64,000 nt of DNA from Nilaparvata lugens (lineage: Eukaryota > Arthropoda > Insecta > Hemiptera > Delphacidae). The notes below the pieces were generated by a model, which made no database searches, was not told the origin of the DNA, and was given only the letters and a program-made list of their open reading frames with translations. The stretch is taken from assembly GCF_014356525.2 (NCBI RefSeq), contig NC_052507.1:56886621-56950620 (forward strand). The letters run 5' to 3'. The position numbers and the translations under genes were made by a program. This document shows, one piece after another, positions 24,968 through 35,849 of the stretch; within the stretch, counting starts at the first letter, position 1; each line of letters starts with the position of its first letter.

Positions 24968-27380
24968 TGTGATGAATCTTTTAAATAGACCTCATGAGAA
25001 GAGAGAAAAATTGTGATTACCTTTTAAAATGAAAGAATTTGCTAAAGGAATAGTTAGCGACCGAGCGATAAAGCTTACTTATCAGTAACTGTATATTAGA
25101 TAAGAGTACCGTTCTGTACCGAATATTTTCTAGAAAATTATTCAATAAAATTATAATTATTCTGCAAATAAAGCACGAATTATTTATGAATTGCTCACTA
25201 ATTTTGAGGTTACACTTTGTTTACTATCGATCAGATGTTTTTAAAAAGAGTTCGAACGCAGCTGACTGATTCAAAGTATTGTCAAATGTCATGCTGGCTT
25301 CACGTAAGATATAATACCATCTCTGAAAATTATAAAACTATCAATAAAGGACCAAGAATTTCAAATAAAAAATAAAATGTATGTATTATCATTGAAATTA
25401 TTTATTATTTAAGAAATTATATTATATGTCAGGTCTTATTGTAACTAACTAGGTCATAGCATGAAATTATATTATTGATAAAACGGCAGAAATTAATTAT
25501 AACAATCTCAAACCTAATAAAAATTGTATAAGAATATTAATTTATTAATGATTCATTCAACTGAACCACATGGTAATTAAATCTCTTTGGCAAGCCTTAG
25601 CCAATCATAGTACATAAAAATAGCACCAAAAAGGTGATCGTTTGAAAGCAACACATGTTAATCTACTATCAGACAACAACCCTGCCTTATCATATACGCT
25701 AGCACATGTACATTGTATGAGAGGGACTATGTCTAGAAGATTAAGCAGTTTTAAGAACTACATAGATTAAATTATTATTGTAATTAAAGGAATTATATTC
25801 TACTGCTTGCCACTGACGTCATGTCTACGTCACAATCGTTCTACCAATGGCAAATTTTCATGCAAATTATTACATCGAGATTCTCAGAAGAAAGGTCTAG
25901 CCAAGAAGCTGAGGAAAAAGACAGCACTTCCCTTTTGAAATCCTCACCGTTCAGATCTCTTTATAGTTACCAAGACCTATTTGTAAAATTTTCGTTCGAT
26001 TTTATATGTTCTATTTGTGAGCCGATATTTTAGGCCAATCTATTTGTTATTTGTAAATTTATTTTCATCAATCGATAAATTTAAAAGTTTAAAAGTAAAT
26101 TATCCCTTAATTAATTTGGTGAAGGAGATATTAAATTAAAAATTCCCCACGTGCTGAGAACGAAGCCTGGATCCGCTGCCGATCAAACGATTTTGATCTA
26201 AAGAAGAAAACCACGACCGCCAAGGAATTTCACGTGAGTTATAAGTTTAACGGGGCCCCAATCTACACTTTGAAAATATTTCAGTGCAGAAAAACATAAA
26301 ATTATCTTCGTTAAATTATTGGCCACGCCGACAAGCGCTTTAGCATTTAAGAGCCTAGAATTTATCCATATAGAATTTATACGAACTTGTAGTTGATTAG
26401 CTATCCTCCGCTGCCAGAACCACGACCCCGAGCAATTTTAAAATATTTTATAATTCATTTTTCACTATTTTTTTAAAACTGTTAAATTTTATCAATTGTA
26501 AAAATTCTGTCGAATCACGCATGGTATCATGCAAGCACAAGAAAATTTTTAATTATTCTGTTAATGCTAAATTATTATCAACCTGTGAATCAAATTCTGA
26601 ATCTGCACTGTATGATCATATATTCTATTATAATATATTTCAGTTTTGTTAATTCGCTTTCTGAGTTCGATTATTTCTTAAGCCTGTCAATTATTGTGTC
26701 TGATACGTTCTATATCATCAAGAACCGATCGAATACGATCACTGGAATAATTGAATTAAGCTGGATATTGGAACAGGTCTAAGTGGATGTAGTGAGTGGG
26801 GTCAGATCGAGATATTTGTTCTTTGTCCTTACCTGCTCATATATCAGCTTTTATCTGTTACCTACCTCGACTTAGGAGCGAACACATCAATTGTACAGCA
26901 GATGCAGCCAGAGATCATATAAATTCCTACAATAGAGCTTAAAACCCGACAAGACTCTGTTCTCGAAGTATATTCTGAACGATATTTGGTCCAAATACCG
27001 TATTTTAATCCTTCAGAACTTATTAGAGACGCAGTCCCGTAAATTATCTACATCGGGATTTTTGCTCGACCTGTATGATTTTGTATGCTCATTCTTCACA
27101 GGTAATAATTTTAAGGTATCCGTATTCAGTGTTTAGCGATCGCTACACTGCTTATAAAAAATTTCATCATTATACAATCTGTCATTAGAAGAATCAAGGG
27201 TGAGCGAGCGTTTAGGCCTCCCGCGATTCCGACAATTGTATTGAATCTTGTAGTGAATCAATCAGTCTGGTGTACACTCAGCGTCCACACACGCAATTGC
27301 AAAATTTATAGCCGCTACACCATTGACTCAGTACAAGATTCACCCTACATATGTGAGGCGAGTAAAAATCACGCTCCACA
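24968..27380 (+). repeat. E1 3' LTR
   Basis: 2413 bases; copy of the 5' LTR with about 38 extra bases near 26593-26630. Ends CACGCTCCACA, followed by the ATAT duplication. Confidence 0.9.
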
Positions 27381-28295
27381 ATATCTTCTTCACAAAAGTC
27401 ATAAAATAATAATTAATTTCTATATAATATATTAATTTCTATAGGCTTCAGTATATTCCTCAATAATATATATATCTCTTAGGGCTTAAGGTTCGGCCTC
27501 TGATGGAAGTAGATAAATCAATTTATCCAGTGAACAAGAGCTACATTATATCTTTACAAATTGTTAAATAGAATCAATGATTGAGTGAGCATAATTATGT
27601 ATATTATAAGATTAAAATTAAATATTCCTTTAAGCTGTGCACCTTTGCTTATGTAAATTTGATATAACTGTTATACAATAAATTATATTTCTTGTACCTT
27701 CTTAAGACTTGCGCAGGTTTTATAATAGTTTTTTGTATCTATAACCTTTCCGACGAGCTAGCTTTTATATTTGTTTCACTTGAAGCACTGAGGGCGCCCT
27801 AACTTTATATATTTCAACAATTTATCACTCACGTGCTGAATTTTTACAAGATGTTGGCGGCGATCCGAATTTCCTGGTAGTCCTGGATTTTTGGTGGCCA
27901 AAGTCATCTTCTCCAAGGGATTAAATAAATATTCAAATGACTTTTGCTTTAATGCAGCATCACTAAGTCTCATAAAAATCAATTAATGAATTGCCAAGGT
28001 GTCTGGCTAGATTCCACATTATGCGACTTGATCGATTATTAGGTTGCTGATCAGTAGGTATTTTAAGCCTAAACTCAAATTTTCCAATACTTTATATAAT
28101 AGTGTATAATATAAGTAGCAAATAACTTTCTTTTTCTATTCGGCTGTTCTAATTTTAGCCATGGTACCCGTTATTATCTTATCTTTCAATAGTTGTTATC
28201 GCATTTGACGATAATAGACTAGCTATTTTACTTCAGACCTATAAAATTCTTCCAAATAGGGATTTTGCTTGCCGATCAGATTTTAATATGTTACA

Positions 28296-28975
28296 GTGTG
28301 TGTGTGTGTGTGTGTGTGTGCATGAGTGTATGTGCGTCTGTGTACACGATAACTCATCTCGCTATTAACGGAATGACTTGAAATTTGGAACCCAAGGTCC
28401 TTACAATATAAGGATCCGACACGAACAATTTTGATCAAATGCAATTCAAGATGGCGGCTGAAATGTTGTTAAGAACAGGATTTTTCGCAATTCTCTCGAA
28501 ACCAGCTTTAACAATTTTGAACAAATTCATACGTCAAATAGTCATTGATAAGCTTTATCAACTGCCACAAGTCCCATATCTGTAAAATTTTCAGGAACTT
28601 CGCCCCATCTATGTGAAGATTGATTTTAGATTCCTAATTATCAGGCTTCAGATACAATTTGAACAGAAAATTTCAAGTGGAAACGATTAAGCATGGAAAT
28701 CTCTACAATTAGTTTCCAGTATCATTTTCACCTAAGATTGAAAATAAGCTTGAAATTTGAAAAAAATATGATTATTCAATTGAAAACTGTTGGCAACTTT
28801 TGATTCTATTATATCATTCACTATGAAGAGATAGCAGAGTTATTGTCCTGTCACAAGCTGGCTCAGTTCTTTGAATAGTATACTTGAGATGCGCGTGGAC
28901 ACTAGCGTGAGGTGATCAATTTTCATAACGGCAAGGAAAGTTGTGTGAGTGCGTCACACCAGATTTTTATAACTT
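28296..28975 (+). repeat. Dispersed repeat, right half, starting with (GT)n
   Basis: It starts with about 25 bases of GT, then GTACACGATAACTC, and ends near CGGCAAGGAAAGTTGTGTGA. From memory this is the common right end of the repeat whose left half is at 4277-4423. No coding signal. Confidence 0.55.
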
Positions 28976-31416
28976 ACTTATTGTATGAATGAATGAATAG
29001 AAAAATGAAGTAAAAAAGTATAAGACCAAAAATAGGGATAGAGAAGAAAATGTGATAAATAAATGTTTAAATAGATAAATTGGCGAAAAAAAGGAAAGAA
29101 AGTGTAGAAGAAAAATTCTAATGGGAGATGAGAGTCTACGAAGTCCCCTCTTCTTTGTGACTCTATTTATCTTGATAGACTTCGTAGTCTATATTGAGCA
29201 CTCTATCTATGTGTATCAATATCGCATTCATAGGCCGAAGTTCACTGTCCTCTCTCCTATTCAGTTAATTTTCTTATTCCCTTGACCTTGATTGAACTCT
29301 GGCATGTTGTTTCTGAATGAAGTTCCTGTTCTTGAAATCATTTATTCATGCGTAACAAGGTTATGACTGTACTCAAACTGCATACAAATATCTATTGAAC
29401 GTAAGTGTGAACGAGCTTGGTATATTTTTTTATCAGCCATTAAACAAAAACAGAATTACATTAGATTTTGTCAATCACTTGACTTTTTTCAATATCACTA
29501 GATATTGAATTATTCAAGATTGAACGACTTACGAACAATATCAATTTCACTGTCTCTTCAAAAGAAATTTATACACAGCATCACTTGTTCGATCGATCAG
29601 CCTGACATAAGATGAAAAGCTATAATAATTTTTGAAGAGCAATACAATGAGCAGAAACATCAATCAAACACGTACATGAGCTTGATCATTTAACAATGGT
29701 CACTTCTCATTGCTTTTTAACCACTGTATTGCCTCGAAAATCCCGGGCCACACTGATCATGCAGTTTTCCACTCCGATTCAAACACATATATGATCACTC
29801 ATGACAACAGCATGTCACACATGTCCGTTATGTGATCTGTTAACCACCTCTGTCCCACGCCACAGAAATATCGGACATGAGAAGGATCGGAGCACTGCAT
29901 GATCAATGTGGACATGCATTATGGATTCTGTGCAAGTGATGAAGCAGTAGTGGACTGAATTTCATTAATATTTTATATTTATTGGGTGTCTCTTATAATG
30001 AGTAACTCATTAATCTTTGATCTTTTATTGACTAAAATCTACAATTTATAATTCTCAAATCTCAAATTTAATTTTTAAGAGTCTGACGTGAAAAATATAT
30101 TAAATTGAATACATTGTCATTCTATTTTATAAATTGTAATAATGATTTGAGCCCATAAATTTAAGTCCTCGTGAACACTCTTACCTCCAATAAATGTCAT
30201 TTCTCCACAAATATATAAAAGAAATTGCTTAGAACTTTTTTAAAATTAAAAATCATGTAGTTCCTTCCATTTTTCAGCATTCTCCGTCCCTCAACTTACT
30301 CCAATCTGTGAAAAAAAGGATAATTACTTTCTCCAATTGAAAAATCGATAAGGTCTATTTAGCCTAAGTATTGAATCATTATCGTGATATTCGAATGCAA
30401 TTTTTCATTGTGAATTATTATTGAGTCTTGAAACAAATCATAATCTGAAGCTGAATAACCGTACTATTAGCGATTTCAACCATATTTTTGGAGAAAGAAG
30501 AACTTATTCCAGCTGTTGATGTTTGGTGCAAATTGAGACGTGACTGACAGGTGTGGCACGACATGACACAGCGCGAATGTTTGTAGCACTAGTTGAAGCA
30601 GTGGATCAATTTATTGGCAACACTACATGGCACGTGGCGCTTAGCAAGGCAAAATATGAATATACGAGAGGAAAACTAATAATATTCGTTTCTCTAAGGC
30701 GAGGCAGATTTTGTGGAGGGGCCAGCACGATTGGTTATGTGCTTACTAGAACCATTTTTTGTAACTCTTGTAATAAATGAAGGAATGGATCTTCAAGTTG
30801 CGTCTCAATATGCACCTAGCCTCACTTCAATATAAATCCCGATAATGCAAGTAAATTAAGCAGGATAGTTCTCTCTTCTCGTCTGTCATTGTCCAAGGCA
30901 CAAATAGAAGATTTTAAACTTGAAGAGTTAGAGTCAACGACCGGAGTCTCCTCTACGCATAAATAGTAACTGTTTGCTCAATTCAGAAGTTTAGTTTATC
31001 ATAGGAATGGATGGAGGCAAAAAACCTAAGATTGGCTTCTTTCAGAATTTGTTAGTACAGTATATATATGTTTGCTCAATCCTGAAGTTGGATTGAAGTT
31101 GGACTGAATTTTTAACCATAGAAATGGATATAGGCAGAGAACTTAGATTATATGGCTCCTCTTAGCATATTATGTAAGTAAGTATCCGTTTGCTTAATCC
31201 TAGTGTTAAGTTTACCGGACGTTGTATGGAGGCGGAAAAACAGAGATTACATTTCCTTGTTATTTTGAGAAATGATTAGTAACCGTCTTAATTGCAAGAC
31301 TTTTCATCCACTATAAGCACCAATGGCGACTTTATCAATATTATTGAATTTAATAACATTTGTCATCACTGATGACTATATCAATATAAATTTATAGGAA
31401 GAAGAATATCTCTTAC
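28976..31416. other. No recognisable gene; small inverted repeats
   Basis: AT-rich DNA. An imperfect inverted repeat of short arms lies at 29131-29191 (arms AGTCTACGAAGTC and GACTTCGTAGTCT). A longer imperfect one lies at 29754-29925, with arms around CTGATCATGCAG and CTGCATGATCA. I see no exon with convincing signals. Confidence 0.4.
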
Positions 31417-31578
31417 TTGATCCAGATTCACAATTCTCCCTGTTCATTTCGCAAAGATTCGGAAACGTTTTCATCGTTTCTCCAGATTTGGAACAAACTG
31501 GATTGTAAATTTTCGTACAGTATCGACATTCAGGTACCTTCGGAGTAGTGGTCACAGCTGCGTAGGTGCATGCCAACA
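31417..31578 (-). CDS. Exon with Kazal-type serine protease inhibitor domain
   Basis: One 162-base exon of a probable secreted inhibitor. On the minus strand it follows a TTTCAG acceptor (AG at 31579-31580) and ends at a GTAAGA donor (31411-31416). Both ends are in phase 1, so the exon is symmetric and could be shuffled without breaking the frame. The peptide has the Kazal spacing: C, two residues, C, six residues, then NPVCSKSG, TFPNLCEM and a final C. The canonical version has PVCGSDG and TYxNxC; here Ser-Lys-Ser-Gly and Phe replace some positions. LACTYA at the start looks like the end of a signal peptide encoded mainly in an upstream exon at higher coordinates. I did not find that exon or any downstream exon. 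The reactive-site residue cannot be named with confidence. The 71-codon open frame reading through both splice sites is not the product. Confidence 0.7.
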
Positions 31579-31675
31579 CTGAAACATGCAAATTATGACA
31601 TAATCAATTACTAGGAAAATGGCAATGAGAATATTATTTGTTCAGAAATTAATATTCACAACCAAAAATATTCGA

Positions 31676-31790
31676 ATATCTTTATTCAATCCGATAAACA
31701 AACAAATACATTCTAAAAAGCAAAAATACAATATTGTTCTCCAATCTATAATTTGTGTTCCTTATAGGCTTTCCTGTGTGGGAACAAAAT
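31676..31790 (-). repeat. LINE 3' end fragment
   Basis: Similar to 51178-51283, within the 3' untranslated end of the LINE at 51151-56012; both share AATACAATATTGTT and TATAGGCT. Probably a 5'-truncated copy of the same family, located next to the Kazal exon and hence likely intronic. Confidence 0.6.
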
Positions 31791-31799
31791 TGAAAATAT

Positions 31800-34790
31800 C
31801 ATTCAGAATGCAAATCAGGTAGGCTAATCTGATATAACCTCCACTCAATGACTCAACTCATATCGCAAACTTCGAAATTCTGGATATTAGCAACTTGAAC
31901 CATGATAAAATTGATGCACTCAATTGAAAACTGAGCTGTAACTGAATTATTCAGATTCATGAGTTCCCAATTCGATTTACAGCATTACTGAACTGTCGAG
32001 GTGTGCTACTTCAAACATAATATGACTAATTCGTATAGTTATTGTAATGGAATGAATACAATGGAGCCAATTTTTCAATTTTATAAGATCGTAATTTGTT
32101 CGACGAGAATGCATGATGTGTGAGATTAAACTTCAATATCCAATACGTTATTTTGCCTAGTATGAAAAAAATTATGCGTAACTTCTGAAAAATTTCATCT
32201 CGAAACAATAAAGAAAAAAATTATAAACAAATTATGAGTGATTAATAATAATGATATCTTCATCATATTTTTGTCGTGAAATTCAAATAAAACTAATCAA
32301 CAGGAAATTATTCGCCCAAATCTGATTTCCTCCTAGCTCTGAAACTAATAGTGGTTCGATGAAAAAGGCTTTGAAGTTTGATAACAATGATTTGAGCCAA
32401 CAAATCAATAATTGACACAATGAAGATTGCACAATCCACACAACTCGAAAATTACCACAATGACACATATATGTCAATTTGACAATCAACAATACTTAGA
32501 AATGTCAGATAATATTCACTACTCACATAAGGTGAAAATACCAAATAAACGACAGAAATACATGGTTTCAGATGTACTGGAGAAACTGATTAGAGATATG
32601 GAGCTGGAGGTCAATAGATAAGACTCAACACCCGTGGACTTGTACCTTGAAAGTCTGGAAAACTCTGTAATGATTTTGTCCAATGTCACAGTATTTATAC
32701 ATTAATTTTGTGCACCATTCCACTACTAATATTTTCTATCTTGCTCTATCACAATTTGTTATTGTTAGTTGCGAAATAGAACAGTTTAATTCAACGTTTT
32801 ATTTATTTTTTTTTACTCACTGAATAGTAGTGACTGGAATATTGCAATGTAATGACACTTATTGAATAATCACTATCCACATCTAGGCCTACTCCTGCTA
32901 GATTCTGAATACCCTATTTATGTTAAAGCGGGCTGTTGAAAGAAGTAAATCTGAATGGTGAATGGAGGGGATATAATTCATAATTTATTACGACTGTCTT
33001 CAACTTCGATTAACTTTTATCTATGATAATTATTGTTCTAGCTACTCTTTGATGTTTCTGAATTCTGCAAGAATTCATGAACAACTTCTTTCCCACTACT
33101 TCTGAGTGGAATTCCAATGGAAATGAGAATAGATATCAGGTAATATTTATGAGGTGTAGCTATCAAGCATTTTATCTGGTATGTTGTATCGAATTGCACT
33201 GAATACTAGCAAACCGAGTTCGACAGGAAGGTATATGCCCCGGCTATATGTAATGGATATATAAATATAGAATTATATGAATATTATAGAGGTATATATT
33301 GGGGTTCGATTGTCTAAGAAAGGAAATAACAAATAAATCAGTACAACGTGAAAGTCCATTTTCAATCGTGTGGCTTTTATCCTGATATACTGAACCGCCT
33401 ATCTACTGACCCCTCTTCATCCTCTTCTCATGTCATGTGGGTTACAACCTTGGTGGGGGTTTGAAATCCCCCTATCCTATCAGTGGGTATTTGGGAGTAA
33501 CACCCTGTTCGAGCTCCCCCCCCATTAATATATCACCGTTTGTTTTTCGTATCTAGCATTTCTTGGGGGAGGTCCGTTATGTCGCTTTTGACTAGATTTA
33601 TATTGAATAAGACTCTAGAAACGTCTTTAGTCCAAAATCAAATGTCTTAGGAGGCCGATTGTGTATTTTCCAACCGATGAGTATTATTCAAACTTATTTT
33701 AATCTATTAAACGAGACTCTATTTGAAGCTCAATTGATTCTTGACGACACAATACGATTCACAAAAATGTCTTACTCGATATCGAAAACATTCTATTCAT
33801 CAGTTATGTTCGGTATGAAAACACACACTTGATCAATGCAGAGCTATTAGCTGACTTGTTTTCACCATATATAATAAAACATATTTGTAAAAGTTTTCTC
33901 TGCTATTCACCTCAAGGTCACTTCAAAATACCTTTATCATCTCTGATCAAGATTACAATAAAGTGAAGGTGAAGTGAAGTATATTAGAATCAAATTGATC
34001 ATTTATTGAGCCCTATTCATTGACTTGGTATTAACTTGAATTTTTTTATCAGTGATTTTGTGAATTGCTTTGTTATTAGAATTTTTTCCCATAATGGATG
34101 AACCCATTGGGATAGTTTATCCAGTTTTTGATAAACATTCATTTGCGAATAGTCTGAGTGGAATCATTCACACTTGAAATGAATAGTCCAATTGGAACTC
34201 AGGGGAAGAATATGTAAGTTACACTGTACCAGCGGACACATGAGACATAGCCTACAATGATACTGATATGTGGGCCTGAAACTACTCAAACAACGTAAAC
34301 ATCACATACCTTATATAATATAAGTTTTGTTAATATCAAAAATTTGAAATAATATCTTTTCTTCATTTCCACTCAATATTCTCAAACCAGTTTCATAATA
34401 CGACATCGAGAACAACCTTGAACAGCTGTGCTTCTGTGACTTCATTGTTGAACAAAATTGATTCACAAAACTGAAAACTGTATCTGCTCGAGTGATTAAT
34501 GAAATTTCGGTCAAGTGAACATCATGTCATTTAATTGGAGTAGAAGAAATGGCGCAGTCGACTGTCAGCCATTAACGGTCACTTGCCAGAAAGAATGTCG
34601 CTATTGACAGCTGCTGCTGAAAAGACAACTCTCAACCGTTCTGCTGTTATTGTTGCTTCGTGAAAATCAGCACCGCAAAATGATTTTAATTTTGTTTTGT
34701 GGTGGTGAATCGCTGCGTACAGATGTGACAAAACGGAATCAAATGATGACAGGGACGGTGGAGAGGGGAATAAGGGATGACAGTAAGGGG
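31800..34790. other. No recognisable gene
   Basis: AT-rich sequence with only short open frames. It could be an upstream intron or the flank of the Kazal gene. An 8-base C run lies near 33528. Confidence 0.4.
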
Positions 34791-35240
34791 GAGAAGGAAT
34801 GATGTTGACAGTGAGAGAAGAGATGAGGGAGAGAGAAAGAGAGTGGGAAAGAGAAAGGGTGAGTAATATGTGTCAGAGAAAGAGTGAAAGAGGCAGAAAA
34901 GACATAGGAAGATGGGAGGGGAGCAGAGAGGGAAGAGAAGAAGAGAGGGAAGAGCAGAATATAGGGAAGAGCAGAATATAGGGAAGAGAATGTGAGAGGA
35001 AATATAAGTTCAGAAGAAAAACAAAGAGAAGGAGGAGTGAGGGAGGAGTGGAAGGAGAAAAAAGAGAGAAGAGAGGAAGATGAGAAAGAGGAAGAGGAGG
35101 ATGATAGTCCTCTCGATTCAACTAATTTGATATTTACTAAAATATTTGAAAGGAAGAGAAGAAGTTTGAGAAGTAGGGGAGAAAAAAAATCACGATTACA
35201 AGAAGGAGGGGGAGAATTGAGGAGAAAGGAGTTCATTCTC
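34790..35240 (+). repeat. Purine tract (GA-rich)
   Basis: About 450 bases of G and A on the plus strand, with a short duplication AGAGCAGAATATAGGGA near 34960-34985. Open frames on both strands here are low-complexity artefacts. Confidence 0.75.
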
Positions 35241-35709
35241 TAAATATGTCACATATTTGTATATTAACGTGGCATCCAGTGATGAACAAAAAATGAAAGA
35301 TTTGTTGGGAGAATAATTATAATACCACAGTGTTATTGAGATACATAATAAATCATTCATCAAAATACTGTATCATTGTTTCGCGGTAATGAATCTGAGA
35401 GCTTATTGATGTACTAGCAGGGTACCCGTGCTTCGCTACGGGAATTGAATGTTCAGATTATTTATTTGAAATATTTATAACCTGGATTCTACCAAAGCCG
35501 TTATAATCGTTTTTGAGATCCATCATACAAACAAAAATTGCTTGCTGATTATAACTTGAATTATACATTAATATAGTCTCGTCACTGTCATAGAATTTTG
35601 TATCCGAAAAGGTGCTCTCCCTCGATGAAAATGTTATTATAGATAGGACCGTTTCAAGATTCATTCAAATACATTTCTATGATACTTAGTTACCCAAAAA
35701 TCGTTGTCA
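35241..35709. other. No recognisable gene; short GC hairpin
   Basis: Contains ACCCGTGCTTCGCTACGGG (about 35423-35441), a small hairpin that I recognise from dispersed repeats in many insects. Nothing else stands out. Confidence 0.35.
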
Positions 35710-35714
35710 GTAAG

Positions 35715-35849
35715 TGTAATAAATAGAGACCATTGAAGAGCTAGAATAATGGCTTTTATTGACTAAAATAAACTGAGATAAAATAACAAACTTTCTGATG
35801 ATTTAGAATAATTCAAACAACTGATTCATGACATATGATTATCATATCA
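35715..35849 (-). repeat. 3' LTR (135 bp)
   Basis: Differs from the 38191 copy by a 3-base indel and few substitutions. On the minus strand it starts TGATATGATAATC and ends TTATTACA. Its TGA start is also the stop codon of pol. Confidence 0.85.

Larger units (their letters stand above)
18962..27380 (+). mobile_element. E1: gag-only LTR retrotransposon (TR-GAG type), 8.4 kb
   Basis: Complete LTR element on the plus strand: LTR 18962-21336, primer-binding site 21342, broken gag 22176-23536, noncoding to 24967, LTR 24968-27380. The LTRs begin TGTGATGAATC and end CACGCTCCACA. It sits in an E2 LTR, with ATAT at 18958-18961 and 27381-27384. The uninterrupted copies of that site (about 5040 and 9018) carry ATAT once, which proves the insertion and its boundaries. 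No protease, reverse transcriptase, RNase H or integrase motif is visible in the 3.6-kb interior, so it would need enzymes from another element. The two LTRs differ by scattered substitutions and a gap of about 38 bases in the left copy (near 20594), which suggests recent insertion. Confidence 0.9.
18344..28295 (-). repeat. E2 long LTR, outer 5' copy, split by E1
   Basis: The LTR segments are 18344-18961 and 27385-28295; everything between is E1 and its target duplication. Rejoined, they follow the left E2 LTR and the lower part of the chimeric LTR. There is an internal deletion near 27985, where the equivalents of about 5660-6090 are missing. The upper end AATATGTTACA matches the E3 LTR end and abuts (GT)n. 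Confidence 0.75.

Noticed and set aside
34739..35243. Frames of 165 and 83 codons on both strands
   Set aside because: Low-complexity GA/CT tract.
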